Below, one piece after another: positions 35,755-45,152 of a stretch of DNA of 64,000 bases; positions within the stretch are counted from its first letter, which is position 1, and each line of letters starts with the position of its first letter. The notes beneath the pieces are model-generated. The model was not told the origin of the DNA. It made no database searches and saw only the letters and a program-made list of their open reading frames with translations. A program made the translations under genes and the position numbers. The stretch is from Schinkia azotoformans LMG 9581 (GTDB lineage Bacteria > Bacillota > Bacilli > Bacillales > Bacillaceae_J), in assembly GCF_000307855.1 (NCBI RefSeq), contig NZ_AJLR01000039.1, positions 1-64,000 of the forward strand, in the 5' to 3' direction.

Positions 35755-37086
35755 CTATAACAAGTCTGCTGCTAATTGCGCCAACGATGATCGTTCCCCT
35801 TTCAAAAAACGAACATGTCCGCTAATCTTTTCTTGTTTAAACTTTTCGACAACATAGGTTAAGCCATTGTTGTATTCATCAAGGTATGGATGGTCAATTT
35901 GTTCAGGGTCACCCATTAAGACAATTTTACTTTTTTCCCCTACCCTTGTTAAGATTGTTTTCACTTCATGCTTAGAAAGGTTTTGCGCCTCGTCAATGAT
36001 CATAAATTGTTCAGGGATACTTCTGCCCCTTATATATGTGAGCGCTTCAACCTGGATGGAACCCATTCCAGCTAAGATCGCATCTAACTCTCCAGGTTTT
36101 TTTGTATTAAATAAATACTCTAAGTTATCATAAATTGGCTGCATCCATGGCCTTAATTTTTCCTCTTTTTCACCTGGCAAGTAGCCAATATCCTTCCCCA
36201 CAGGTACTATGGGTCTCGCTACTAATACTTTCTTGTAAATTCCGAGATCCTCCGTTTGGTAGAGACCTGCAGCCAGTGCTAATAAAGTTTTTCCCGTACC
36301 TGCTTTACCAATTAACGTAACAAGTGGGATATCGGGCTTTAGCAGCATTTCAAAGCCCATAATTTGTTGGACATTTCGTGCTTTAATTCCCCAGACGTGA
36401 TCTTTATCGTACAAGCATTTTTTGACGTTTTTTACTTTTTCATCGATAATCCCAACAGCGGATTGAGATGTTCCGAGTATATCCTTCATAATGATGAATT
36501 GGTTTGGAAAATAACTAAAACCCGGAAGCTTTGAAATATCTAAAATTGATTTCTCATAAAACTCATTTAACAACTCCTTACTTATAAATACAATCTGAAA
36601 TCCAGAATATATATTGTCATCATATTCGACAACACGGTCACTTAAAAAGTCTTCCGCAAGTAAGCCGACTGCATCAGCCTTTACCCTTACTAATACATCC
36701 TTACTTACAAGAATAACTCTCCTTCCATCTTCCTTTTTTTGCTCTTCAAGATCGAGATTAAGGGCGACAGCTAAAATGCGATTGTCATTCGTTTTTTCAT
36801 CGAATATCTCTTGCAGCTTAATAAAGGAACGATGATTTAATTCTATCCTAAAAGTCCCACCATTTTCGAGCGGTATTCCCTGATGAATTCTGCCTTGCGT
36901 CCGGAGGCGGTCAATCAGTTTTGAAACTTGCCTTGCGTTTCTCCCAACTTCATCCATATTTCTTTTTTTAGAGTCAACCTCTTCTAAAACTACTGCTGGT
37001 ATTACTACTTCGTTGTCATCAAATGAAAAGATTGAATACGGATCTTGAAGTAATACGTTTGTATCTAGGACATAAATTTTCTTCAA
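35755..37086 (-). CDS. ylaK: PhoH-family ATPase with PIN domain (YlaK)
   Basis: A 443-residue protein with an N-terminal PIN nuclease domain (YVLDTNVLLQDP near 5-16, EEVDSKKR, DNRILAVA) and a C-terminal PhoH ATPase domain (Walker A GKAGTGKT near 261, Walker B MIIDEAQNL near 357). PhoH2 relatives are RNA helicases coupled to a PIN RNase. The start is TTG at 37086 after gggggag, giving MKKIYVLDTN. It is divergent from ylaJ. Confidence 0.93.
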   Translation of the reverse strand: MKKIYVLDTNVLLQDPYSIFSFDDNEVVIPAVVLEEVDSKKRNMDEVGRNARQVSKLIDRLRTQGRIHQGIPLENGGTFRIELNHRSFIKLQEIFDEKTNDNRILAVALNLDLEEQKKEDGRRVILVSKDVLVRVKADAVGLLAEDFLSDRVVEYDDNIYSGFQIVFISKELLNEFYEKSILDISKLPGFSYFPNQFIIMKDILGTSQSAVGIIDEKVKNVKKCLYDKDHVWGIKARNVQQIMGFEMLLKPDIPLVTLIGKAGTGKTLLALAAGLYQTEDLGIYKKVLVARPIVPVGKDIGYLPGEKEEKLRPWMQPIYDNLEYLFNTKKPGELDAILAGMGSIQVEALTYIRGRSIPEQFMIIDEAQNLSKHEVKTILTRVGEKSKIVLMGDPEQIDHPYLDEYNNGLTYVVEKFKQEKISGHVRFLKGERSSLAQLAADLL

Positions 37087-37246
37087 CACTTCTCCCCCTG
37101 ACCTCTATTTTTGACTATCTTAAAAGGAGATTTTATTTGGACGGCTTTTGTTTTAAATATATGAATGGACGAATAATCTTAGACGAATATATGAACAATA
37201 AATCAATAAACATTATTTTTTAAAATTATATGGAAAGGTTGGAGAA

Positions 37247-37837
37247 GTGGTGCGAAAATTATTGTTAACAACCATTTCATTTTTATTTGTTGCAGCAGGC
37301 TGCGCTGGAAACAATGATGAAAAAACAGCCCTTAACAATGGACAAAATAATTTCATAACAGTTAATCAACCAAACAATAATGTAAAAGGGCAACTTACAG
37401 GGGAACAAATTGCAGAACATCTCGTTGATTTAGCAACAAGAAATCCCGATGTTAAGGATGCTACGGCAGTTGTTGCCGGAAATTACGCTGTAGTTGGAAT
37501 CGATGTCGACAAGGACTTGGAAAGATCGCGTGTTGGATCAGTTAAATATTCAGTTGCTGAAACGTTAAAGGATGACCCTTATGGAGCCAAGGCTGTTGTA
37601 GTGGCTGATGCAGACACGGTAGAACGACTTCGAGAAATGCGGAAGGATATACAAAACGGCAAACCTGTCTCAGGTGTAATGAATGAACTGGCAGCTATCG
37701 TCGGTCGTCTCATGCCCCAAATTCCTTATGATATTAATACAGATGAAGGACCTAATGAAGGAAACAACAAGCAATTGAAAAAAGGGGAAAAAAAGCAACT
37801 GGATCAGATCCAGAAAGAACAATCGAAAGCTAAATAA
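37247..37837 (+). CDS. ylaJ: YhcN/YlaJ-family sporulation lipoprotein
   Basis: A 196-residue lipoprotein with a signal peptide and lipobox ending FVAAGC (Cys near 20). A central YhcN-type domain (VVAGNYAVVGIDVDKDLERSRVGSVKYSVAETL, about 80-112) is followed by a Gln/Lys-rich tail. Family members occur in spore inner membranes and affect germination. The start is GTG after ggttggag. It is divergent from ylaK. Confidence 0.92.
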   Translation: MVRKLLLTTISFLFVAAGCAGNNDEKTALNNGQNNFITVNQPNNNVKGQLTGEQIAEHLVDLATRNPDVKDATAVVAGNYAVVGIDVDKDLERSRVGSVKYSVAETLKDDPYGAKAVVVADADTVERLREMRKDIQNGKPVSGVMNELAAIVGRLMPQIPYDINTDEGPNEGNNKQLKKGEKKQLDQIQKEQSKAK

Positions 37838-37840
37838 ATG

Positions 37841-37880
37841 AAAAAAGCTTAGCGGGGAACGCCCCTGACTAAGCTTTTTT
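37841..37880. terminator. Bidirectional terminator between ylaJ and ylaL
   Basis: The outer stem aaaaaagcttag with ctaagctttttt encloses an inner ggggaacgcccc hairpin. It overlaps the 3' end of ylaL. Confidence 0.9.
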
Positions 37881-38324
37881 CATTGCATCCATTACTTGTC
37901 GATCCAACTTTTCCGCAGCATTTTGATCATAGGTTTTCTCATAGGAAATATCCGCAGAAATTTTTGAACCATAAAACATAACATCACGTACTGCTTCAAC
38001 ATCAATAGCAATTAGTCCAAGTTTAAGTGGAGTATCTTCAAGTTTTTCGGCTTTAATATGTGCTTTTCCACTTATTGAATATGTAGTTCCATTTGCGATC
38101 GTGGTTAACACGACGTTAGGGTTATGTTTAATATTTTGAACGATTCTTGAGCGATTATCTACAGCAAAGTATAGTGTGTTATGATCGGGAGCGTATACCC
38201 ATGAAATCGCATTTACGTTTGGACCATTTGTTTCGAAATCAACAGTAGCAATGGTTGCATATCTTTCCTTCTGTAAAAAAGGCATAAGCTCCTCTGTCAA
38301 CTGCTGTTCAACTTGATTAGCCAT
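37869..38324 (-). CDS. ylaL: Pyridoxamine 5'-phosphate oxidase-like protein YlaL
   Basis: A 151-residue split-barrel flavin-binding protein of the PNPOx-like family, with YATIATVDFETNGPNVNAISWVYA near the N-terminus and SRIVQNIKHNPNVVLTT near 76-92. It has gaggagg upstream. It is much shorter than true PdxH, so vitamin B6 oxidase activity is unlikely. The position between ylaJ and ylaI fits ylaL. Confidence 0.85.
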   Translation of the reverse strand: MANQVEQQLTEELMPFLQKERYATIATVDFETNGPNVNAISWVYAPDHNTLYFAVDNRSRIVQNIKHNPNVVLTTIANGTTYSISGKAHIKAEKLEDTPLKLGLIAIDVEAVRDVMFYGSKISADISYEKTYDQNAAEKLDRQVMDAMKKA

Positions 38325-38451
38325 TTAAAAAACCTCCTCATAATACTTTCTTAATACTTTCTTAATTTACTATACCTTTTTTAGAACTAATTAAAACCTA
38401 TACTTAAATTTATTTGCAATTTAACTTATAATGAAATTCGAGGTGAATGAA

Positions 38452-38652
38452 ATGAGGGTTAAATGTGTCCTTTGCGATAAAATAAATGTAATAGATGATG
38501 AATCTCAAATTGCAAAAAGATTAAGAAACCGACCGATCCATACATATATGTGTGAAGAGTGCAGCTCAAGAATTGGGACAAAAACCGAAGAAAGAAAGGA
38601 AACGGGGAAATTTAGACTATACAAACACAGTGACTACGGAGAAAAGTTTTGA
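38452..38652 (+). CDS. ylaI: Zinc-ribbon protein YlaI
   Basis: A 66-residue protein with two CxxC pairs (KCVLCDK near 4-10 and CEEC near 37-40) that should bind zinc. The ATG at 38452 has gaggtg 6 bases upstream; the earlier in-frame ATG at 38431 is less likely. It belongs to the DUF2197 family. Function unknown. Confidence 0.88.
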   Translation: MRVKCVLCDKINVIDDESQIAKRLRNRPIHTYMCEECSSRIGTKTEERKETGKFRLYKHSDYGEKF

Positions 38653-38657
38653 AATAA

Positions 38658-38696
38658 AAAAGCTAGCTGACACAATTAAGTGCGCTAGCTTTTTTT
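38658..38696. terminator. Bidirectional terminator after ylaI
   Basis: The arms aaaaagctagc and gctagcttttt around a 17-base loop, with T-runs in both directions. It lies between ylaI and the convergent 96-residue gene. Confidence 0.88.
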
Positions 38697-38986
38697 TATT
38701 CTTCAATAATTGGATACTTATCTGGTTCCCTTTCGATTGCATTTAACATGAAATCGATTAAATCCTTTGGAAACCGCATTGACTTTTCTTCACCATTTAA
38801 TAGGTAATAAACAAAATATAGATCTTCATTATACTCAAGGCGTACTACTTCTTCGATTTTGTGGTCCTCTTTTAATACTAATTCAAAATGTTCAAGAGTC
38901 TCTTTGGCTGCTTTATCATTTGGTCTAGCATCACTCACTACTTTAATGCTCAACCAATTGTAAAAAGCATCTTGTAAACTTTTCAC
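38696..38986 (-). CDS. Conserved 96-residue protein of unknown function
   Basis: An acidic soluble protein: an N-terminal helix MKSLQDAFYNWLSIKVV, a central helix, then strand-like LYFVYYLLNGEEKSMRFPKDLIDFML and a short acidic tail. The start is GTG behind aagggg. It follows ylaH with a 12-base gap and is probably in the bipA-ylaH transcript. I do not recognise a family. Confidence 0.78.
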   Translation of the reverse strand: MKSLQDAFYNWLSIKVVSDARPNDKAAKETLEHFELVLKEDHKIEEVVRLEYNEDLYFVYYLLNGEEKSMRFPKDLIDFMLNAIEREPDKYPIIEE

Positions 38987-38998
38987 AGCGAATACCCC

Positions 38999-39334
38999 TT
39001 ATTCTGTTTTTTCATTTTGTCGTTCTTTCCGTTGCTGATACATTCGGAATCTATAGATGCCAAGTACTACAGCAGTGATAACTAAACCTTCCGCAACGGG
39101 CAAGCGTACACCTAATAAAGTGAGAGGTGAACAGCCGATAAATAATAAAATATAGACAATGATTGTTTTAACGATTGAAAGCTTTCGGGCAAAACCAAGA
39201 TTAAATACAATAATCGTTAATATTACAATGATGATATAAAGAAGAAGCATTCCTCTCTCGATATTATTGTGTACTCCTACAAGTTCGGCAAAGGCTGATA
39301 GCATCGAAGGGTCAATCTTCGTTACTTCCTCCAT
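38999..39334 (-). CDS. ylaH: YlaH-like membrane protein
   Basis: A 111-residue protein with three membrane segments (about 27-45, 55-72 and 77-95) and a basic C-terminal tail. The ATG at 39334 has gaggag upstream. It directly follows bipA (40 bases), the same order as ylaG-ylaH in B. subtilis. Function unknown. Confidence 0.88.
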   Translation of the reverse strand: MEEVTKIDPSMLSAFAELVGVHNNIERGMLLLYIIIVILTIIVFNLGFARKLSIVKTIIVYILLFIGCSPLTLLGVRLPVAEGLVITAVVLGIYRFRMYQQRKERQNEKTE

Positions 39335-39374
39335 TTTAGCCACTCCTCTCACCTGGTAATACTGATTTTTCTAT

Positions 39375-41213
39375 TTATTCAACTACAGCATATTTATTTT
39401 TCTTAGCTGCTTTTTCACGTTCGTTTGTATTTAAAAGTTTCTTACGAAGCCTGATCGATTGTGGTGTTACCTCACAATATTCATCATCATTTAAATACTC
39501 CAAGGATTGTTCCAATGACATTGTTCTAGCTTTTTTAATAGTTACAGTTGTATCTTTAGTTGCTGAACGAACATTGGTAGCATGCTTGACCTTAACAATA
39601 TTTACTGACAAATCATTTTCGCGGGTATGTTCCCCTACAATCATGCCTTCGTATACTTCTGTTCCCGGCTCTATGAAAATAACGCCGCGATCTTCTAATG
39701 CCTGAATACTGTACGCAGTTGCTTTTCCTGCTTCAATGGAAACGAGTACACCTTGGCGACGGCCACCAACTTGTCCGTGAATAACAGGTTTATAGCTATC
39801 AAACGAATGGTTGATAATTCCAAAACCACGGGTTAATGTCATAAAATCAGTTGTATAACCGATTAAACCGCGTGATGGAATTAAAAATTCCATTCGCACT
39901 TGACCATTCCCATTATTAACCATGTCTAACATTTCGCCTTTTCTAGAACCTAATGACTCAATTATAGCACCGGTGTGCTCTTCTGGAACATCAATTTGGA
40001 CACGTTCTACCGGTTCACATTTAACACCATCGATTTCACGAATAATAACCTCAGGTTTTGACACTTGCAATTCGTAGCCCTCACGGCGCATATTTTCAAT
40101 TAATATCGATAAATGGAGTTCACCACGTCCTGAGACTATCCAAGCATCAGGTGACTCTGTGTTGTCAACACGTAAGCTTACATCAGTCTGCAATTGCTGA
40201 CGAAGGCGTTCCTCAAGCTTTCTGCTTGTAATCCATTTCCCTTCCCGTCCGGCGAATGGACTGTTGTTTACTAAGAATGTCATTTGCAAAGTCGGTTCAT
40301 CAATTCTTAACACAGGTAAAGCCTCTTGGTGTTCTACTGGGCACACTGTCTCGCCAACATTGATTTCTTCCATTCCAGAAACCGCCACAAGATCCCCAGG
40401 ATAGGCTTCTTGAATTTCAACACGCTTCAAACCAATAAAACCAAATATCTTCGTAACGCGGAACTGCTTCACCGAACCGTCAAGTTTCATTAGTGCTACT
40501 TGTTGGCCAACCTTCATCGTTCCTCGGAAAACACGTCCAATTCCGATACGTCCGACATAATCATTGTAATCTAACAGTGCTACCTGGAATTGAAGCGGTT
40601 CTTCACGGTTATCAATCGGAGCCGGGATATGCTCTATTACAGCTTCAAATAGGACTGTCATATCCTCGTCCTGTGTATGATGATTCAAACTTGCTGTACC
40701 ATTGATTCCTGAAGCATAAATGACGGGGAATTCTAATTGCTCCTCATCTGCACCCAACTCAATAAATAAGTCCAAAACTTCATCTACAACCTCTTCAGGC
40801 CTTGCAAAGTCACGGTCAATTTTATTAACAACGACAATTGGAGTTAATTTTTGTTCTAGCGCTTTTTTCAAAACAAATCGTGTTTGTGGCATGCATCCCT
40901 CATAAGCATCAACTACAAGTAATACGCCATCCACCATTTTCATGATCCGTTCAACTTCACCGCCAAAGTCGGCGTGTCCCGGAGTATCCATAATATTAAT
41001 ACGGGTGCCTTTGTAATTAATGGCAGTATTTTTCGCTAAAATGGTAATCCCACGTTCTCTTTCAATATCACCAGAATCCATCGCTCTTTCGTCAACATGT
41101 TCGTTTGAACGAAATGTTCCAGATTGCTGTAATAGCTTGTCTACTAGTGTTGTTTTTCCGTGGTCTACGTGTGCAATGATCGCAATGTTTCTTATATCCT
41201 GTCTTAAATTCAA
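39375..41213 (-). CDS. bipA: Ribosome-associated translational GTPase BipA (TypA)
   Basis: Translation-factor GTPase that binds the 70S ribosome under stress and cold and helps large-subunit assembly. The 612-residue protein has G1 AHVDHGKTT (about 14-22), G3 [11 protein letters not shown] (about 74-84) and G4 NKID (about 128). EF-G-like domains and the BipA-specific C-terminal domain follow. The TTG at 41213 gives [19 protein letters not shown], which aligns with B. subtilis as I recall it; the ATG three codons earlier abuts the aggag. Confidence 0.96.
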   Translation of the reverse strand: MNLRQDIRNIAIIAHVDHGKTTLVDKLLQQSGTFRSNEHVDERAMDSGDIERERGITILAKNTAINYKGTRINIMDTPGHADFGGEVERIMKMVDGVLLVVDAYEGCMPQTRFVLKKALEQKLTPIVVVNKIDRDFARPEEVVDEVLDLFIELGADEEQLEFPVIYASGINGTASLNHHTQDEDMTVLFEAVIEHIPAPIDNREEPLQFQVALLDYNDYVGRIGIGRVFRGTMKVGQQVALMKLDGSVKQFRVTKIFGFIGLKRVEIQEAYPGDLVAVSGMEEINVGETVCPVEHQEALPVLRIDEPTLQMTFLVNNSPFAGREGKWITSRKLEERLRQQLQTDVSLRVDNTESPDAWIVSGRGELHLSILIENMRREGYELQVSKPEVIIREIDGVKCEPVERVQIDVPEEHTGAIIESLGSRKGEMLDMVNNGNGQVRMEFLIPSRGLIGYTTDFMTLTRGFGIINHSFDSYKPVIHGQVGGRRQGVLVSIEAGKATAYSIQALEDRGVIFIEPGTEVYEGMIVGEHTRENDLSVNIVKVKHATNVRSATKDTTVTIKKARTMSLEQSLEYLNDDEYCEVTPQSIRLRKKLLNTNEREKAAKKNKYAVVE

Positions 41214-41348
41214 ACTTGTCATCTCCTATATATTCTTCACTATTTGTGTTATAGTTTAGGTTGTATTCGTTATTTTTATCACAACTTAAAGATTATAACA
41301 CCAATTATCATAAAATGTAAAAAAGTTTCTTTTAGGAGTTGACAAAAA

Positions 41349-41528
41349 ATGAAAAATATTAACTTTTTATTTTTAGGACTAGCCATCGCTACCGTTATTG
41401 CCCTAATGCTCATAGGTGTTGCTATTGCTGATCGCAGTTTACTTGGCATCATCCTTTCGATTACAGCCACAGTATTAATAACGGGGTTAGGTTTTTCGCT
41501 AAAGAAAAAAATGAGAAAAGCGCTCTAA
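41349..41528 (+). CDS. ylaF: Small membrane protein YlaF
   Basis: A 59-residue protein with two membrane segments (about 5-26 and 30-50) and a basic C-terminus (SLKKKMRKAL). The start ATG follows aggagttgacaaaaa. Size, two-helix layout and position beside bipA match YlaF (DUF5325). Confidence 0.82.
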   Translation: MKNINFLFLGLAIATVIALMLIGVAIADRSLLGIILSITATVLITGLGFSLKKKMRKAL

Positions 41529-41547
41529 CAGCCCTTTTCTCATTTTT
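41508..41547. terminator. Bidirectional terminator after ylaF
   Basis: The stem aatgagaaaag with cttttctcatt lies between an A-run and a T-run. It overlaps the end of ylaF and the end of the convergent suhB-type gene. Confidence 0.85.
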
Positions 41548-42340
41548 TAAAATAATTTTCCAAAATGTATTCATGTAAACCAGGTTTCGCTGCAAACACC
41601 GGTGTTTGTTTCGTTAACAGCTGTAATGGCTCTCCACTTACCGAAGAAATTTTTCCGCCAAGTTCTTCAATTAATATCTTTCCTGCTGCATAGTCCCAAG
41701 GTGCGAGCCGCATGGAGAGGTATCCATCTATTTTTCCTGAAGCAATATAAGCCATCTCAAGCGTGGCTGAACCAAATGATCTTGTCCCTCTTACATCCCT
41801 AATAAGCGCAGAGGTAATAGAAGAATCTATCCGTTTATTCTCAATTCCCCATGCCGCATTAATACCAATAACTGCTTTTCCAATTTCAGTCGACTTTAGC
41901 GGTGGCAGTGCTTCTCCGTTTACAAATGCACCACCACCTTTTACAGCATAATAAAGATCATCAGCAACAACATCGTAAATAAAGCCAATAACCCCTTCTC
42001 CATTATGATATATTCCCACTGAAATTGCGAAATGTCGCTGCATATGTACAAAGTTCATGGTCCCATCAATCGGATCAATGATCCATACGATCCCATCAAG
42101 AGAAGTCAATTCTTCCCCATATCCTTCCTCACCAAGGATGTGATGTGATGGATATTTTTCATTAATTTTTTGGATAAAAAATTTTTCAATCTGTTTATCC
42201 ATATTCGTTACTAGATCGGAAGCATTTTCTTTAAAGTCTATTATTAATTTTTGCTTAAAGGACAAACGAATTTGATCTCCAGCATCTAAAACTAATACTT
42301 TTGCAAAATTGAAGACATTGTCCCAGTCATGTTTTTCCAA
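41540..42340 (-). CDS. suhB: Inositol monophosphatase family protein (YktC-like)
   Basis: A magnesium-dependent phosphatase of 266 residues. Metal-binding motifs are ILGEEGYG (near 68), WIIDPIDGTMNFVH (about 84-97) and APWDYAAG near 213. In B. subtilis YktC is an inositol-1-phosphatase. The TTG at 42340 was chosen because a aagggggg Shine-Dalgarno sequence lies 6 to 8 bases upstream and the length then matches the family; the open frame to 42424 would add 28 basic residues. Confidence 0.9.
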   Translation of the reverse strand: MEKHDWDNVFNFAKVLVLDAGDQIRLSFKQKLIIDFKENASDLVTNMDKQIEKFFIQKINEKYPSHHILGEEGYGEELTSLDGIVWIIDPIDGTMNFVHMQRHFAISVGIYHNGEGVIGFIYDVVADDLYYAVKGGGAFVNGEALPPLKSTEIGKAVIGINAAWGIENKRIDSSITSALIRDVRGTRSFGSATLEMAYIASGKIDGYLSMRLAPWDYAAGKILIEELGGKISSVSGEPLQLLTKQTPVFAAKPGLHEYILENYFKK

Positions 42341-42430
42341 ATCAATAGCCCCCCTTATAAAAACCTTTTTTCTATAATTATAATGCAAAGTTTTCCATAA
42401 GTATAATCTATCACAAATCCGCACATAAAG

Positions 42431-42454
42431 AGACGAACCACTTTTAGGTTCGCC
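42431..42454 (-). terminator. Probable terminator after the 62-residue gene
   Basis: The arms agacgaacc and ggttcgccc around a 7-base loop, with a short tcttt on the minus strand. It lies 10 bases past the stop at 42464. Confidence 0.55.
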
Positions 42455-42463
42455 CTAGTTCTA

Positions 42464-42652
42464 TTATGCCTTTAAGCGAAGTATTTCTTGTCTGAATTGC
42501 TCTAAGATTAATTTTGATTTTTTGATTTGTGCTTCATCATTTGCGACCATAGCATCATAAAGTGTTGCTAGTTCATAATCAATCTCGAGTCTTAGCACAG
42601 GTAATCTTTTTTCCGCTTCATTTCTTTTTATTACTCTTACAACTTGTTTCAC
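42464..42652 (-). CDS. Small helical protein (ykzI position)
   Basis: A 62-residue charged, helical protein beginning MKQVVRVIKRNEAEKRLPVLRLE and ending EQFRQEILRLKA. The start is GTG with aaaggggtg 8 bases upstream. Its position between the yktB and suhB (yktC) equivalents matches ykzI of B. subtilis, but I cannot confirm the sequence match. Function unknown. Confidence 0.72.
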   Translation of the reverse strand: MKQVVRVIKRNEAEKRLPVLRLEIDYELATLYDAMVANDEAQIKKSKLILEQFRQEILRLKA

Positions 42653-42826
42653 CGTGCAAACACCCCTTTACATTTTAATGATCTCAATTTATAATAGCCT
42701 GAATTTTCTGAGTCCCTTATTCTTTGTATATACTATGAACTACGATATTGATTTGCAACAAAATTGATTGAAAACAGGCAAATTTGGAAATAGTTTTAGT
42801 ATCATTCAATATAAAGGAGCAAACTA

Positions 42827-43045
42827 ATGAAGTTGATTTTTCCGCTTAGAAACGCAACTAGAACCACAATATATGTGACTGACACAACTCCCATTGTTGG
42901 TATTGAATATGGCTCAAAGCTTCCTAACGGTACTGTTCTTCAAAACCGTAATGAAAAATTAGCGTATGATATAAGTGGTCTTTATTTAGTTGATTACACA
43001 TTAGGGGACAGATGGTGTGAAGGAAGCGTAATTGTAGCTAGATAA
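42827..43045 (+). CDS. Unrecognised 72-residue protein
   Basis: A small beta-rich soluble protein (MKLIFPLRNATRTTIYVTDT at the start, GDRWCEGSVIVAR at the end) with a clear aaaggagc 7 to 9 bases before its ATG. It is on the opposite strand to its neighbours and convergent with yktB, so it must have its own promoter in 42653-42826. I do not recognise a family. Confidence 0.65.
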   Translation: MKLIFPLRNATRTTIYVTDTTPIVGIEYGSKLPNGTVLQNRNEKLAYDISGLYLVDYTLGDRWCEGSVIVAR

Positions 43046-43075
43046 AGAAAGGATGAAGAGCCGATGCAACGGTCT

Positions 43076-43696
43076 TCACCCAACTAAAGTTACCTTATAG
43101 ATAGGAATTAATGTTTCAAAGGTATCCTTAACAATCTGTGTAAATTGTTCACCATTTTTCAAAACAGGGTCATTCATGTCAAAATGCTTCCCGATTAGAA
43201 ACTCACCTTTTTTGGTATCGCGGAAACGAGCTAACCCTTTTTCCAATTCATCAGTTTCCGTTACGGAAAACGAGCCTTTTTGCATATGGTCTAAAGATAT
43301 AACATAGTCATTTGGAACAGTCTTAATTAAGCTAATATTGTTCATTAAAGCTTGGCCAATTTCTTTTTTGTTGGGTAATTCATAAATCAACGCAAGCCAA
43401 ATAAAGGCATGATCATCAAACAGTCCTACTTGAAAATGCGGGTGTTTTTTATAGCCGCGTTTATTATTAGCAATCGCCAACCAAGTATCCTTTGGTGGAT
43501 TTACAGTACGTCTTGCATGCTTTGCAATATGCAGGTACATTTCATTGCTTAGTTTCATTGAAAGATCGTCTGCAAGGACTTGACCAATTTTCTGAAATTT
43601 CGGTTGTATATTCCCACGAATTAATTCCATTCGTTCTTCTAATCCTTCAACAGAAAAGATCTCAAAGTCTTTTTGTGAAAATCCTGTAAAATTCAA
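43076..43696 (-). CDS. yktB: DUF1054 (UPF0637) family protein YktB
   Basis: A 206-residue protein with the family block HIAKHARRTVNPPKDTWLAIANNKRGYKKHPHFQVGLFDD split across about 56-96. The TTG at 43696 (ggag, 8 bases) is preferred over the GTG three codons earlier, which touches the Shine-Dalgarno sequence. It follows yktA with a 23-base gap. Function unknown. Confidence 0.9.
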   Translation of the reverse strand: MNFTGFSQKDFEIFSVEGLEERMELIRGNIQPKFQKIGQVLADDLSMKLSNEMYLHIAKHARRTVNPPKDTWLAIANNKRGYKKHPHFQVGLFDDHAFIWLALIYELPNKKEIGQALMNNISLIKTVPNDYVISLDHMQKGSFSVTETDELEKGLARFRDTKKGEFLIGKHFDMNDPVLKNGEQFTQIVKDTFETLIPIYKVTLVG

Positions 43697-43719
43697 TTTG
43701 TTCACTCCATCATCTGTTT

Positions 43720-43992
43720 CTACATTTTTATTTTTTGACCTTGGTCAGTATCTTTTGCTTGTTTTATTGTACGGTAGCAGGAAAAACCCGATGCTTTCTC
43801 AAATTGTCCGCATAGTTGTTTTTCTTCCCCAATACTCGGGACTATTTCCTTAAAACGGCGATAGGAAGCTAACAGCTTTTCACGGCTAACTCCTTTGTCA
43901 TAGGCTTCTTCTACACATTGAAAAAAATAAATCACGTCAATGATTTCCTGCTTATTCCAATCAAGCGATAATGGATAACTGTAATTTTCCAA
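43720..43992 (-). CDS. yktA: UPF0223 family protein YktA
   Basis: A 90-residue helical protein beginning [20 protein letters not shown], with [20 protein letters not shown] in the middle, as in UPF0223. The TTG at 43992 aligns with the family start and has gggtg upstream; a GTG at 44001 is the alternative. Function unknown. Confidence 0.9.
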   Translation of the reverse strand: MENYSYPLSLDWNKQEIIDVIYFFQCVEEAYDKGVSREKLLASYRRFKEIVPSIGEEKQLCGQFEKASGFSCYRTIKQAKDTDQGQKIKM

Positions 43993-44010
43993 TTTATACA
44001 CCCACTTTAC

Positions 44011-44033
44011 TTGTCTAGCTGTCTAGCTCCAAT
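44011..44033 (-). repeat. Remnant of the stop-codon-linked repeat, copy D
   Basis: On the minus strand the sequence after the oxidoreductase stop reads ttggagctagacagctagacaa. This is the 3' end of the repeat family with the last 8 bases duplicated. The gaaaagcgg end is missing. Confidence 0.65.
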
Positions 44034-44989
44034 TATACCCAGTTTCTTCTAATTGATTCAGCTTCACCTATCATTCTTTCAAATAGTTCAGCTACTGTCG
44101 GAACATCCTTTATTAAGCCCATAACTTGGCCGGCCCAACCAAAGCCTTCTTGATCATTTCCATCATAAATATAACGTTTATTCGCTTCACCACTAATAAA
44201 TTCTCTTAAATGTTCATAATCACCAAACTCTTTTTCAAGTTCAAGAATTTTATTTGTAAAATCATTGGCGATTGCTCTAGCAGGAGCACCGATAGAACGT
44301 TTAATTACAACTGTATCATTCTCCGTTCCTTCTACAAGGCGATTTTTATAATGTTCATGGGCATGGACACATTCCTTAGTTGCAATAAATCTAGTGCCCA
44401 TTTCAATTCCTTCAGCACCTAAAGCAAGTGCTGCCAGCATCCCACGACCATCACCAATCCCACCTGAGGCAATAACTGGAATTGACACAGCATCAACTAC
44501 TTGCGGAATTAAAACAAATGTACCGGTATCACTTCTACCAAGATGGCCTCCGCCTTCCTGACCAACTACCATCACTGCATCCGCCCCTAGTTCTTCAGCC
44601 TTTTCAGCCTGGCGTCTTGCCGCGACTAACACCAATTTTTTTATATCCACCCCTTTTAGCATGTCAAAAATAGGAGCTGGGTTCCCACCTGTCATCGTAA
44701 TAGCGGGAACTTTCTCATCTATGGCTACTTGAAGCATATGCTCGTATTTTCTGCCGTGCTGGCCGATCGCATAATTCACTCCAAAGGGTTTATCTGTTTT
44801 CTGCCTTACTTTATGTATTTCTTCCCTGAGTTCCTCCGGAGTTTGTAAAGACATAGCTGTAATTTGTCCAAGACCCCCGGCATTTGAAACAGCTGCGGCT
44901 AAATCAGAATAAGCTAAGTACGCTAACCCTCCTTGAATGATTGGGTATTGAATACCTAACAAGTTTGTAATTCTTGTTTCCCATTCCAT
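44033..44989 (-). CDS. Nitronate monooxygenase-like FMN oxidoreductase
   Basis: A TIM-barrel flavoenzyme of 318 residues in the 2-nitropropane dioxygenase family, which also includes the FabK enoyl-ACP reductases. Motifs are YPIIQGGLAYLA (about 14-25), VVGQEGGGHLGR near 142 with the conserved His, and IPVIASGGIGDGRGM near 173 for FMN phosphate. Nitronate oxidation and enoyl-ACP reduction cannot be told apart here. The ATG at 44989 has ggggaggg upstream. It is divergent from speA. Confidence 0.85.
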   Translation of the reverse strand: MEWETRITNLLGIQYPIIQGGLAYLAYSDLAAAVSNAGGLGQITAMSLQTPEELREEIHKVRQKTDKPFGVNYAIGQHGRKYEHMLQVAIDEKVPAITMTGGNPAPIFDMLKGVDIKKLVLVAARRQAEKAEELGADAVMVVGQEGGGHLGRSDTGTFVLIPQVVDAVSIPVIASGGIGDGRGMLAALALGAEGIEMGTRFIATKECVHAHEHYKNRLVEGTENDTVVIKRSIGAPARAIANDFTNKILELEKEFGDYEHLREFISGEANKRYIYDGNDQEGFGWAGQVMGLIKDVPTVAELFERMIGEAESIRRNWV

Positions 44990-45152
44990 CAAAAACCCTC
45001 CCCATTTGTTCGTTAAAATTCTTTGTTATCTATTCATTTTAAACGTTTTTGGGGAAAAGATAAAAGAAAGAAGCGAAATTTTCTTGAAAATTTTTATGCT
45101 TCTGTTAAAATTTAAATGTTTGTTTAAAGTTAATCGTATTGAGGTGTCTAAA

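Noticed and set aside
41279-41470. 63-codon minus-strand open frame near bipA
   Set aside because: The plus-strand ylaF frame with a good Shine-Dalgarno sequence and two clear membrane helices explains this region better.
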